Source: Hyphomicrobiales bacterium
Lineage (GTDB): Bacteria; Pseudomonadota; Alphaproteobacteria; Rhizobiales; Xanthobacteraceae
DNA: 21,672 nt
Assembly (NCBI GenBank): GCA_023266695.1
Contig: JAHFPO010000021.1
Location: 1 to 21,672 of the forward strand
Direction of reading: 5' to 3'
How positions within the stretch are numbered: position 1 is the first letter of the stretch; each line of letters begins with the position of its first letter. Position numbers and translations under genes: made by a program. Shown here one piece after another: positions 7,170 through 15,003 of this stretch. The notes below the pieces were generated by a model. That model saw only the letters and a program-made list of their open reading frames with translations, searched no databases and was not told the DNA's origin.

Positions 7170-8366
7170 ATGCCGATGCCCGCGCTGAGCCGTATCTCCC
7201 CACGCTCGCTCCGCATCGCCGCGGCGATCGTTTTCATGCTCGGGCCGGCGGCGGCGGTGTGGAATCTCACGGCTGCGTCGTTCGTGCCGAAGCTGCAGTT
7301 CAAGATCGGCCGGCAGCTTTCCGGCGTGACCGAGCCGCCGGCGCCGGTCACCTTCGGCTTGTGGACGATCGCGGACGGCTCCTGGCAAAAATGGATTTCC
7401 GCGGTCGCCATCGACGCCATTCCGAGCCGTCCGGCGCTGACCCGTTTCAGTAATCACATCCGCCTCAAGCTGTTCGGTTCCTACGGCGCGCCCGGCATCG
7501 TTGCCGGCGAGCGCGGTCATCTGATCGAGCAGGGCTATCTCACGGAATACTGCGGGCGCAATCTCGACGCGCTCGCGGCCAAGGCTGCGGGCTGGATTCC
7601 GAAGCTCAAGGAGTTGCAGGATTTCTACGCGGCGCGGGGCCACGTCTTCATTTATCTCATCACCCCGTCGAAGGCGGCGCATTTGCCCGAGCTATTCGTG
7701 CATCGTCTGTCCTGTCCGAGTACGGAGCGCGACCGGACGGAGTGGCTTCCGCTCTATACGCGAATGCTGCGGGAAGTGGGAATCAACGTCGTCGATACGG
7801 CAACACTCGCGCATTCTCTGAAAGGCAACTACCAGATCGATCTCTTCCCGGTCGGCGGCGTGCATTGGAATAGTATCGGCGCCGCCCATGCGGCGAACGC
7901 GCTGATCGAGGAGATCAACCGGCAGGGCTTCCGGCCGCCCTTGCCCAAGCTCGTCTGGTCCTACCAATTGAGCGAGGTTGCCAGAGGCATCGACCGGGAT
8001 CTTCTCGATCTCATCAATGTGCTCATTCCGAATCCGCGCTATCCGACCGCCAGGGTCAGCTACGAGCGGGCGCCCTGCCCGCCGGCGGATCGCGAAGCCG
8101 CGGTAGCGACGATCGGCGGCAGCTTCACGCCCACGGTCGCGCAAGTCCTGTTGCGTAACGCCTGTCTGCCCGGCCTGCGCAATTACAACTATCTCTATTA
8201 CGGCCTGCGCGGAGGCGAGGCCTTCCGCGTCCTGCAGCACCGCCTCACGCGCGAGGACATCCTGCCGCTGCGCGAGGCCGATATCGTCATTCTGGAGGAA
8301 AACGAGTCGGTCTTTCCGGGCGGCAATCACGCGACCGAGTTTTATCGCGTCATCCTCGGAAAATGA
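7170..8366 (+). CDS. AlgJ/AlgX-like SGNH-hydrolase-fold protein, probable O-acetyltransferase partner
   Basis: This 398-residue protein has one N-terminal hydrophobic segment (about residues 14-32), a probable signal anchor that places the rest in the periplasm. The body resembles the SGNH-like domain of AlgJ and AlgX: YLITPSKAAHLPE, then GGVHWNSIGAAHAA with H232, and IGGSFTPTV with the presumed nucleophile S318. In AlgX the histidine lies in a D-x-H-W motif; here the residue two before H232 is glycine, so the acid of the triad must be elsewhere or is missing. The start is one base after the MBOAT stop. The likely job is to place acetyl groups delivered by the MBOAT protein onto a surface glycan. 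The exact subfamily is uncertain. Confidence 0.8.
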   Translation: MPMPALSRISPRSLRIAAAIVFMLGPAAAVWNLTAASFVPKLQFKIGRQLSGVTEPPAPVTFGLWTIADGSWQKWISAVAIDAIPSRPALTRFSNHIRLKLFGSYGAPGIVAGERGHLIEQGYLTEYCGRNLDALAAKAAGWIPKLKELQDFYAARGHVFIYLITPSKAAHLPELFVHRLSCPSTERDRTEWLPLYTRMLREVGINVVDTATLAHSLKGNYQIDLFPVGGVHWNSIGAAHAANALIEEINRQGFRPPLPKLVWSYQLSEVARGIDRDLLDLINVLIPNPRYPTARVSYERAPCPPADREAAVATIGGSFTPTVAQVLLRNACLPGLRNYNYLYYGLRGGEAFRVLQHRLTREDILPLREADIVILEENESVFPGGNHATEFYRVILGK

Positions 8367-8369
8367 GTC

Positions 8370-8400
8370 GACCGGTCCGGCGTCTTATCGGAACCGGTTC
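8370..8400. terminator. Possible bidirectional terminator between the AlgJ-like gene and parC
   Basis: ACCGGTCCG (8371-8379) pairs with CGGAACCGGT (8389-8398) with one bulged base, around a 9-base loop that contains the parC stop codon. The two genes converge with only 18 bases between them. There is no strong T-run on either side, so intrinsic termination is only a possibility. Confidence 0.28.
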
Positions 8401-10628
8401 GACTTCGGAAATCCCTTGGGCGCGAGGCGGCCGGCGTCGGCGCGCTTGCCGCGCCAGTCGGCGAGCTCTTTCTTGTCGAGGGTGAAGGTGCGGCCGGCCG
8501 GATCGAGCCAAGTAAGACCTTGCGCGAGCGTAAACGGCTTCACGTCGGAAAGTCCGCCCTCCTTGTAGCGCTGCAGGCGCACGCCCCTCCCGCGCGCCAT
8601 TTCCGGGAGACCCGCAAGCGGAAAAATCACCATCTTCCGGTTCTCGCCCACCACCGCCACGCTGTCGCCGTCGACCAGCGCGATCGCGGCCGCCCGGTCG
8701 GGCGCCTTCACGTTCAGCACCTGCTTGCCCTTGCGGGTGGTGCCGAGGCATTCGTTCTCGGCGACGACGAAGCCGTTGCCGTGGCGCGAGGCGACCAGGA
8801 ACTTGCGCCCGCCGACATAAGCGCAGACATCGACCACGTCCGCGCCTTGGTCGAGATCGGCAAAAAGCCGGATCGGCTCGCCGTGGCCGCGCCCGCCCGG
8901 CAGCTTCGATGCGTCAAGCGTATAGAACCGGCCATTGGTCGCAAACACCAGGAGCTTCGAGGTGGTCTCGGCATAGAAGGCGAGCTTCAAGCCGTCGTCG
9001 CCCTTCCAGGCGAGACCCGAGAGATCCTGTTGGTGGCCCCGGAGCGCACGGATCCAGCCCTTCTGCGAGACCACGAAGGTGAGCGGTTCGCGCTCGATCA
9101 TCGCTTCGGTCACCGCCTTGATGTCGATCTCCTTCACCTGCTCGAAGCCGGTACGGCGGCGGCCGAGCGCGGTGGTCGGGCCATAGGTCTCGCGCACCCG
9201 TCTGATCTCGTTTGCGATCGACTTCCATTGGCGCGCGGGCGAGCCGATCAACTTCTCGAGCTCGCTCTTTTCCTTCTTGAGCGCCTCGTGTTCCTTCTTG
9301 ATCTCGAATTCCTCAAGCTTGCGCAGATTCCTGAGACGCATGTTGAGGATGGCATCGGCCTGAATTTCACTGAGCTTGAAACGCTTCATCAGCACCGGCT
9401 TCGGCTCGTCCTCGCGGCGGATGATCTTGATCACCTGATCGAGATTGAGATAGGCGATAAGATAGCCGCCGAGCACTTCCAGTCGGCGCTTGATCTCGGT
9501 GAGCCGGAAGCGCCCGCGGCGGATCAGCACCTCGCGCCGATAATCGAGCCATTCCTTGAGCGCTTCCGAAAGGCTCACCACCTTGGGCACCAGTCCGCCG
9601 GAGAGCACGTTGAGATTGAGCGGAAAGCGGCTCTCCAGCTCGGTGAGCTTGAACAGCGATTCCATGAAGAGGGTCGGATCGACCGAGCGCGAGCGCGGCT
9701 CCAGCACGATACGCACGGCTTCTGCCGACTCGTCGCGCACGTCGGCCAAGAGCGGAAGTTTCCTCGCGGTCAAGAGCTCGGCGATCTTCTCGATCAGCCG
9801 CGACTTCGGGACGAGATAGGGAATCTCGGTCACCACCGCGACCCAGGTACCGTGGCCGGTCTTCTCCTGGTGCCAGCGCGCGCGCACGCGGAAGGAGCCG
9901 CGCCCGCTATTGTAGGCCTCGCGGATGGTCGCTTTGTCGTCGACGATCACGCCGCCGGTCGGGAAATCCGGACCTTTCACGTATTTCAGCAACTCGCCGC
10001 TCTTCGCCGTGCGCTTGTCGATGAGATGGAGCGCCGCATCGAGCAGCTCGGCGGCATTGTGTGGCGGGATCGAGGTCGCCATGCCGACCGCGATGCCGGT
10101 CGAGCCGTTGGCGAGCAAGTTCGGAAAAGCCGCGGGCAACACCACCGGCTCGCGCTCTTCGCCGTCGTAGGTCGCGCGGAAATCGACCGCGTCCTCGTCG
10201 ATGCCGTCCAAGAGGAGCCGCGCGGTCTCGGTGAGGCGCGCCTCGGTGTAGCGCATGGCGGCGGCGTTATCGCCGTCGACATTGCCGAAATTGCCCTGCC
10301 CGTCCACCAGCGGATAGCGCTGGGCGAAGCTCTGGGCGAGACGCACCAGCGCGTCGTAGACCGCCTGGTCGCCGTGGGGGTGGAACTTGCCGATGACGTC
10401 GCCGACCACGCGGGCGCATTTCTTGAAGCCGGCGTCGGGATCGAGGCGCAACTGGCGCATGGCGTGGAGGATGCGCCGGTGCACGGGCTTCAGCCCGTCG
10501 CGCGCGTCCGGCAGCGCCCGGTGCATGATGGTGGAGAGCGCGTAGGCGAGATAGCGCTCCTCGAGCGCGTCCTTGAGCTCGACTCGCTCGATGCCGCGCT
10601 CGGGCGGCAGAATCACGCGTTTGCCCAT
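8385..10628 (-). CDS. parC: DNA topoisomerase IV subunit A
   Basis: With ParE this forms topoisomerase IV, the ATP-dependent type II enzyme that unlinks daughter chromosomes. The 747-residue length suits ParC better than GyrA (usually 850-900). The N-terminal breakage-reunion domain shows LPDARDGLKPVHRRILHAM, then KFHPHGDQAVYDALVRLAQ, and the catalytic tyrosine Y127 after R126 in AAMRYTEARLT. A coiled-coil region (about 430-460) and C-terminal beta-pinwheel blades from about residue 500 follow. At the position of E. coli ParC Ser80 stands Q88, which may be normal for the group. The gene is last in the minus-strand cluster, 43 bases after recO. The ATG at 10628 has only a weak GTGAG before it. 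Confidence 0.95.
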   Translation of the reverse strand: MGKRVILPPERGIERVELKDALEERYLAYALSTIMHRALPDARDGLKPVHRRILHAMRQLRLDPDAGFKKCARVVGDVIGKFHPHGDQAVYDALVRLAQSFAQRYPLVDGQGNFGNVDGDNAAAMRYTEARLTETARLLLDGIDEDAVDFRATYDGEEREPVVLPAAFPNLLANGSTGIAVGMATSIPPHNAAELLDAALHLIDKRTAKSGELLKYVKGPDFPTGGVIVDDKATIREAYNSGRGSFRVRARWHQEKTGHGTWVAVVTEIPYLVPKSRLIEKIAELLTARKLPLLADVRDESAEAVRIVLEPRSRSVDPTLFMESLFKLTELESRFPLNLNVLSGGLVPKVVSLSEALKEWLDYRREVLIRRGRFRLTEIKRRLEVLGGYLIAYLNLDQVIKIIRREDEPKPVLMKRFKLSEIQADAILNMRLRNLRKLEEFEIKKEHEALKKEKSELEKLIGSPARQWKSIANEIRRVRETYGPTTALGRRRTGFEQVKEIDIKAVTEAMIEREPLTFVVSQKGWIRALRGHQQDLSGLAWKGDDGLKLAFYAETTSKLLVFATNGRFYTLDASKLPGGRGHGEPIRLFADLDQGADVVDVCAYVGGRKFLVASRHGNGFVVAENECLGTTRKGKQVLNVKAPDRAAAIALVDGDSVAVVGENRKMVIFPLAGLPEMARGRGVRLQRYKEGGLSDVKPFTLAQGLTWLDPAGRTFTLDKKELADWRGKRADAGRLAPKGFPKSNRFR

Positions 10629-10671
10629 GGCTCACACGTAAACGACTGAAAAAGCAGGAACAAGGGCCAGG

Positions 10672-11403
10672 TCAGGCCGCCGCGGCGGCCCGTGCGATGG
10701 TCGCGAGGAAGGCCGCGCGCGCGTCCGGCAGCGCGAGGCCGCGCGGCTCGAACACGCGGCGCGCGAGAAAGAAGCCGGTGAGCGCGAAGCCGCTGGAAAT
10801 GTCGGCGGCGCTCGCGCCGGACCCGTTGCCGTTGAGGAATGCCGGCAACGCGAGCAATTGCTCCTTCCACGACTCGCCGGCGGCGCGCGACACTGCCCGC
10901 CCCGATTTCGGCGATACATAGACGAGATCGGCGTCCTCTCCGGTCGCCGCGCAGGTCGCGAGATCGAGCCCGAAGCCGAGCTCGGACAAGAGTTGCAATT
11001 CGAAGCGCACCAAGAGCGGCGCAACAACCTCCGGCTGCTCCAGACGATCGGTGATCGCCGCGAGCGCGCGGTAAAGCCCCTCGTGCGGATCGCGCTCGGG
11101 GAGCAAGCGCAGGAGCGCGGCGAGCGTCTGCATGCCGTAGCTCGCCGCCGCCGATGCCATCAGCTTGTCGGCGCGCAGCCGCGTGCCCTCGATCGTATAG
11201 TTGCCGAGATGCTCATGGAGCCGCGCCCGCCAGGTCGCGTGCACGCCGTTGCCGGGCTGCAGTGTGGGAGTGACGCGCCGCGACGCCCCGCCGCGCACCA
11301 GGCCGAGATGGCGCCCGTGCATCGCCGTCATCAGCTCGACGATCGCGCTCGTCTCGCCGTGGCGGCGGACGCCCAATACGATCGCTTCGTCGGTCCATTC
11401 CAT
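10672..11403 (-). CDS. recO: DNA repair protein RecO
   Basis: RecO works with RecR (and RecF) to load RecA on SSB-coated single-stranded DNA at gaps, and can anneal strands. The 243-residue protein begins with the typical OB-fold segment MEWTDEAIVLGVRRHGETSAIVEL. A helical middle part and a C-terminal lobe with FELQLLSELGFGLDL, the usual family signature, follow. The reading frame stays open far upstream, but that part is a shadow of era; the ATG at 11403, two bases after the era stop, gives the expected N-terminus. Era, recO and parC follow closely on the minus strand, consistent with one transcript. The alanine-rich C-terminus (ARAAAAA) looks like ordinary high-GC drift. Confidence 0.94.
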   Translation of the reverse strand: MEWTDEAIVLGVRRHGETSAIVELMTAMHGRHLGLVRGGASRRVTPTLQPGNGVHATWRARLHEHLGNYTIEGTRLRADKLMASAAASYGMQTLAALLRLLPERDPHEGLYRALAAITDRLEQPEVVAPLLVRFELQLLSELGFGLDLATCAATGEDADLVYVSPKSGRAVSRAAGESWKEQLLALPAFLNGNGSGASAADISSGFALTGFFLARRVFEPRGLALPDARAAFLATIARAAAAA

Positions 11404-11405
11404 TT

Positions 11406-12323
11406 TCAGTCGCCCGGAAACTCGAGCCCCATCTCGCGATAGCGTTCGGGATCGTCGCCCCAGTCCTCCCGCACCTTCACGTGCAGGAAAAGATGCGCCT
11501 TGCGCTCGATCGCCGCCGCGATCTCCTTCCTCGCGTCCATGGAGATCGCTTTGATCATCTTGCCGCCCTCGCCCAGCACGATCTTCCTCTGGCTCTCGCG
11601 CTCCACGAAGATGGTCTGCTCGATCCTGACCGAGCCGTCCTTCCGCTCCGTCCACGAATCGGTCTCCACCGTCGATTGATAGGGTAGCTCCTGATAGAGC
11701 CGGAGATAGAGCTTCTCGCGCGTGATTTCGGCCGCCATCAGGCGCTCGGGCAGATCGGAAATCTCGTCGGCGGGATAGTGAAACGGCCCCGCGGGCACCG
11801 CCGCGGCGAAATAGCCGAGCACGTCGGCGACCCCGTCGCCGGTCTTGGCCGCGACCATGAAGATGCGCTCGAAGGCCGCAAGCCCATTCGCCGCGGCTGC
11901 GAGCGTCAGCAACTCCTCCCGCTTCACCAGGTCTATCTTATTGATAATCAATACATTTTTGTGAGGTGTCACGGCGAGCTTGGATAAGATCGCGCGCGCC
12001 TCCTCATCGAGCCCCATCTTCGCATCGATCAATATTGCGACGAGGTCGGCATCACCCGCGCTTGCCCACGCCGCCGCCACCATCGCCCGGTCGAGCCGCC
12101 GGCGCGGCGCGAAAATCCCCGGCGTATCGACGAAGATCACCTGGGAGTTTCCGGCGATCGCGATGCCGCGGATCCGATTGCGTGTGGTCTGCACCTTGGG
12201 GGTGACGATCGAGACCTTGGCGCCGACAAGTTTATTGAGAAGCGTGGACTTGCCCACATTGGGCGCGCCGATGAGCGCGACGAAGCCGCAGCGCGCGGCG
12301 GCGTCTTGCGCCGCCTCAGGCAT
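11406..12323 (-). CDS. era: GTPase Era
   Basis: Era is an essential GTPase that binds the 3' end of 16S rRNA and helps mature the 30S subunit. The 305-residue protein has all G-domain motifs: the P-loop GAPNVGKS at residues 19-26, the switch region with TTR, VDTPG, and NKID in the base-recognition motif. The C-terminal KH domain carries GEGGKMIKAIS and the typical end RVREDW-like KVREDWGDDPERYREMGL. The ATG at 12323 lies eight bases inside the end of rnc, indicating translational coupling. Open frame further upstream is rnc read in the wrong frame. The rnc-era pair is conserved across proteobacteria and joins two ribosomal RNA maturation functions. Confidence 0.97.
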   Translation of the reverse strand: MPEAAQDAAARCGFVALIGAPNVGKSTLLNKLVGAKVSIVTPKVQTTRNRIRGIAIAGNSQVIFVDTPGIFAPRRRLDRAMVAAAWASAGDADLVAILIDAKMGLDEEARAILSKLAVTPHKNVLIINKIDLVKREELLTLAAAANGLAAFERIFMVAAKTGDGVADVLGYFAAAVPAGPFHYPADEISDLPERLMAAEITREKLYLRLYQELPYQSTVETDSWTERKDGSVRIEQTIFVERESQRKIVLGEGGKMIKAISMDARKEIAAAIERKAHLFLHVKVREDWGDDPERYREMGLEFPGD

Positions 12324-13023
12324 GATTGCCGGCCGGATCGGCCACGCCCTTGCGCGCGAGCATGGCGGTGGCGGCCGCCTGTTCGGCGTCGCGCTTGGTG
12401 CGACCCTTTCCTTCGGCGGCGGTGAAGCCCGGCAGTTCGACTGAGATACGGAACTCGGGACGATGGTCGGGGCCGCGGCGCTCCAGTTCGCGGTAGGCGG
12501 GCGGCGGCAGGCCGCGCCCCTGCGCCCATTCCTGCAGCATGGTCTTGGCGTCGCGCAGCGGCCGATGGGCGAGCATGCGTTCACGCCAAAAGCGTTCGAC
12601 CATCTCCGCCGCCGCCGCGTAGCCGGCGTCGAGAAAGACCGCGCCGATCACCGCCTCGCACACGTCGGCGAGAATCGCGCTCTTCTTCCGCCCGCCCGAT
12701 TTGGCCTCGTTGCCGCTCAGCCGGAGGTACGGCCCGAGATCGATCGCAAGCGCCACTTCCGCGCAGGTCTCCTTGCGCACGAGATCGGAAAGGCGCTGCG
12801 ACAGCTCGCCCTCGTCGGCGCGCGGAAAGGCGCGGAACAACATGTCCGAGATCACCAGGCCGAGCACGTGATCGCCGAGAAACTCGAGCCGCTGATAACT
12901 CTTGGTCCGCTTGTCGCCCTTTGCCGCGCTCACATGGGTGAGCGCCAGTTCGATCAAAGTCCGGTCGGAGAAGCGATGCCCGATCCGCCCCTCGAGCGAG
13001 GAGATGGATTTCGCGCGCGTCAT
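12316..13023 (-). CDS. rnc: Ribonuclease III
   Basis: This double-strand-specific endoribonuclease processes rRNA precursors and regulatory RNA duplexes. The 235-residue protein begins with the catalytic RNase III domain, whose signature QRLEFLGDHVLGL spans residues 44-56 with the metal ligands E47 and D51. A second acidic patch is ADVCEAVIGAVFLDAGY. The double-stranded RNA-binding domain fills the last roughly 70 residues (TMLQEWAQGRGLPPPAY, then GKGRTKRDAEQAAATAML). The ATG at 13023 overlaps the lepB stop by three bases (ATGA). An in-frame start 13 codons earlier lies within lepB and is less likely. Rnc, era and lepB form the classic coupled group. Confidence 0.97.
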   Translation of the reverse strand: MTRAKSISSLEGRIGHRFSDRTLIELALTHVSAAKGDKRTKSYQRLEFLGDHVLGLVISDMLFRAFPRADEGELSQRLSDLVRKETCAEVALAIDLGPYLRLSGNEAKSGGRKKSAILADVCEAVIGAVFLDAGYAAAAEMVERFWRERMLAHRPLRDAKTMLQEWAQGRGLPPPAYRELERRGPDHRPEFRISVELPGFTAAEGKGRTKRDAEQAAATAMLARKGVADPAGNHA

Positions 13024-13772
13024 CGCACCAGCGTGAACAGCCGGTTCCAGCGCACCGTCCACGGCCAGGTCCAGATCTCCCAGGCGTGCCGCCCCTCCTC
13101 GATCGAAAAGAAGATGATCTCGGCGCGCCCGACCAGATTGTCGTCGGGCACGTAGCCGACCGCGGAGAGCACGCGGCTGTCGGTGGAGTTGTCGCGGTTG
13201 TCGCCCATCATGAAATAGTGGCCGGCCGGCACTTGATAGACCGGCGTATTGTCATAGAAACCGTTGTCGACGAGATCGAGCGACTCGTAGCTCTTGCCGT
13301 TCGGCAGCGTCTCGCGCCAGCGCTTGATGCGCACCCGGCGCGCGTCCGGCTCTTCCGAGATCCAGTCCGCGAGCCGCTCGCGCTTGACCGGCTGGCCGTT
13401 GATGTGGAGAAGACCGTCGATCATCTGGATGCGGTCGCCGGGAAGTCCGATGACGCGCTTGATGTAGTCGGTGGACTCGTCCTTCGGCAGCTTGAAGACG
13501 ACGACGTCGCCGCGTTCGGGCTTGCCCGCCAGCACGCGCCCCGAGAACAGGTGGGGCGAGAACGGGATGGAGAAGCGGCTGTAGCCGTAGGAATATTTCG
13601 AAACGAACAGATAATCGCCGACCAACAGCGTCGCCTTCATCGAGCCGGATGGAATGTTGAAGGGCTGGAACAGGAAGGTGCGGATGACGAGGGCGATCAC
13701 CAGCGCATGAAAGATCACGCGCACGGTTTCGACGAAACCGCTTTCCTTCTTCTGCCTGGTGATCATGGTCAT
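13020..13772 (-). CDS. lepB: Signal peptidase I
   Basis: This inner-membrane peptidase cleaves signal peptides from exported proteins on the periplasmic side. The 250-residue protein has one N-terminal membrane anchor (about residues 17-35), then the nucleophile S44 in NIPSGSMKATL and the general base K105 in DYIKRVIGLPGDRI. The conserved box GHYFMMGDNRDNSTDSR follows. Length and motifs match the rhizobial form. Two start codons are possible, ATG at 13772 and ATG at 13766. Neither has a clear Shine-Dalgarno sequence, and a promoter-like sequence only about 20 bases upstream suggests a very short leader. The stop overlaps the rnc start. Confidence 0.95.
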   Translation of the reverse strand: MTMITRQKKESGFVETVRVIFHALVIALVIRTFLFQPFNIPSGSMKATLLVGDYLFVSKYSYGYSRFSIPFSPHLFSGRVLAGKPERGDVVVFKLPKDESTDYIKRVIGLPGDRIQMIDGLLHINGQPVKRERLADWISEEPDARRVRIKRWRETLPNGKSYESLDLVDNGFYDNTPVYQVPAGHYFMMGDNRDNSTDSRVLSAVGYVPDDNLVGRAEIIFFSIEEGRHAWEIWTWPWTVRWNRLFTLVR

Positions 13773-13794
13773 GAGAGGGTTCCGGCCCGGTCGC

Positions 13795-13822
13795 GTATAG
13801 ACGGCCCCGGGGTGCGAGGCAA
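13795..13822 (-). promoter_or_regulatory. Candidate internal promoter for lepB-rnc-era-recO-parC
   Basis: On the minus strand TTGCCT (13822-13817) and CTATAC (13800-13795) are 16 bases apart, a good fit to the alphaproteobacterial housekeeping pattern. It lies in the 62-base acpS-lepB gap, the longest gap between rel and parC. Transcription would begin near 13788, giving a leader of about 15 bases without a visible ribosome binding site. Confidence 0.42.
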
Positions 13823-13834
13823 TGTGGCTCGAGT

Positions 13835-14236
13835 TCAGGGTTTCGGCACCGCCGAGATCACCACGAAGGCCTGTGCCATCGGCCCTTCGTCGGAAATCGT
13901 GAGGTCGATGCGGGCCTCGAAGCCTTGCGGCGTGATCGCTTCGAGCCGCTTTTGCGCGCCACCGGTGAGCTGAATGGTGGGGCGTCCCGACGGCAGATTC
14001 ACCACCCCCATGTCGCGCCACCACACGCCGCCGCGCATGCCGGTGCCGAGCGCCTTGGCGCAGGCCTCCTTGGCGGCGAACCGCTTGGCATAGGACTCGA
14101 TCCGATTCCTCCGGCACTCGGCGCGTTCGCGCTCCTTGGCGGTGAAGATGCGCTCGAGGAATCGCTCGCCGTGGCGTCCGATCACGCGCTCGATGCGGCG
14201 GATGTCGGTGATGTCGGAGCCGATGCCGAGGATCAT
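13835..14236 (-). CDS. acpS: Holo-[acyl-carrier-protein] synthase
   Basis: This enzyme transfers the 4'-phosphopantetheine arm from coenzyme A to a serine of apo-ACP, activating it for fatty acid synthesis. The 133-residue protein is of normal size. It has the N-terminal Mg2+ motif GIGSDITDIRRIE with D8, and the second motif RFAAKEACAKALGTG with E57. The C-terminal half (PTIQLTGGAQ, then ISDEGPMAQAFVV) matches the family, including the usual final SxSHx-type strand in the divergent form ISDEGP. The ATG at 14236 overlaps the pdxJ stop by three bases, so the two are probably translationally coupled. Placement between pdxJ and lepB is standard for alphaproteobacteria. Confidence 0.96.
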   Translation of the reverse strand: MILGIGSDITDIRRIERVIGRHGERFLERIFTAKERERAECRRNRIESYAKRFAAKEACAKALGTGMRGGVWWRDMGVVNLPSGRPTIQLTGGAQKRLEAITPQGFEARIDLTISDEGPMAQAFVVISAVPKP

Positions 14237-15003
14237 GCCGCGCGCCCTCGCGCCCGCGCCCGGCCGCGGTCCATCGCCGCCCGCATGGTGCGGATCGTCG
14301 GCTCGAAGCCAGAAAACAGCGCCTCGCCGACCAGGAAATGCCCGATGTTGAGCTCGACGATCTCGGTGAGCGCCGCGATTTCCTCGGCGGTGGTGAAATC
14401 AAGCCCATGGCCGGCATGGACTTCGAGGCCGAGTCTCGCCGCTGTGCGCGCCACCGTACGGATGCGTTCGAATTCGACTTTCGCACCGGCGGCATCGCCG
14501 GCCATATGGGCTTCGCACCAGGCGCCGGTGTGTAGCTCCACCACCGCGGCCCGGATCGCAGCCGCCGCTTCGATCTGTTTCTGCTCGGGCTCGACGAACA
14601 GTGAGACGCGGATGCCGGCCGCGGCGAGCTTGGCCACCACCGGCGCGAGCGCCGCGCCGGCGCCCGCCGCATCGAGACCGCCCTCGGTGGTGCGCTCAGT
14701 GCGCTTCTCCGGCACGATGCAGGAGGCGTGCGGGCGGGTCCTGAGCGCGATCGCGAGCATTTCCTCGGTCGCCGCCATCTCCAAATTGAGCGGCGCGGAA
14801 ATTTCAGCCATCAATCGCCGCACGTCATCGTCGGTGATGTGGCGGCGGTCCTCACGCAGATGCGCGGTGATGCCGGAGGCACCCGCCGCGATCGCGGCCT
14901 TGGCGGCGCGCACCGGATCGGGATGACGGCCGCCGCGCGCGTTCCTCACCGTCGCCACGTGATCGACATTGACGCCGAGCCGGATCGGACGCAGATCAGC
15001 CAT
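14233..15003 (-). CDS. pdxJ: Pyridoxine 5'-phosphate synthase
   Basis: PdxJ closes the pyridine ring of vitamin B6 from 1-deoxyxylulose 5-phosphate and 3-amino-2-oxopropyl phosphate in the DXP-dependent route. The 256-residue TIM-barrel protein shows LGVNVDHVATVRNARGG at residues 9-25, then GITAHLREDRRHI with the active-site histidine and arginine, CIVPEKRTERTTEGGLD, VELHTGAW, GLEVHAGHGLDF and ELNIGHFLVGEALF. These match the family along its whole length. The ATG at 15003 overlaps the end of rel by eight bases. An arginine-rich tail (RGRARARGRAA) follows the barrel. Its product PLP is the cofactor of the threonine ammonia-lyase encoded at 1440, but that link is metabolic and not evidence of co-regulation. 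Confidence 0.97.
   Translation of the reverse strand: MADLRPIRLGVNVDHVATVRNARGGRHPDPVRAAKAAIAAGASGITAHLREDRRHITDDDVRRLMAEISAPLNLEMAATEEMLAIALRTRPHASCIVPEKRTERTTEGGLDAAGAGAALAPVVAKLAAAGIRVSLFVEPEQKQIEAAAAIRAAVVELHTGAWCEAHMAGDAAGAKVEFERIRTVARTAARLGLEVHAGHGLDFTTAEEIAALTEIVELNIGHFLVGEALFSGFEPTIRTMRAAMDRGRARARGRAA

Noticed and set aside
5645..7420. 591-codon open frame on the minus strand
   Set aside because: It is antisense to the MBOAT gene, which has all family motifs. The reverse product is a charged low-complexity sequence.
8520..10649. 709-codon open frame on the plus strand
   Set aside because: It is antisense to parC, which is intact and fully recognisable.
12324..12584. N-terminal extension of era (and similar long extensions of recO and lepB)
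   Set aside because: The extra residues are the neighbouring gene read out of frame. Internal ATG codons give the normal protein starts.
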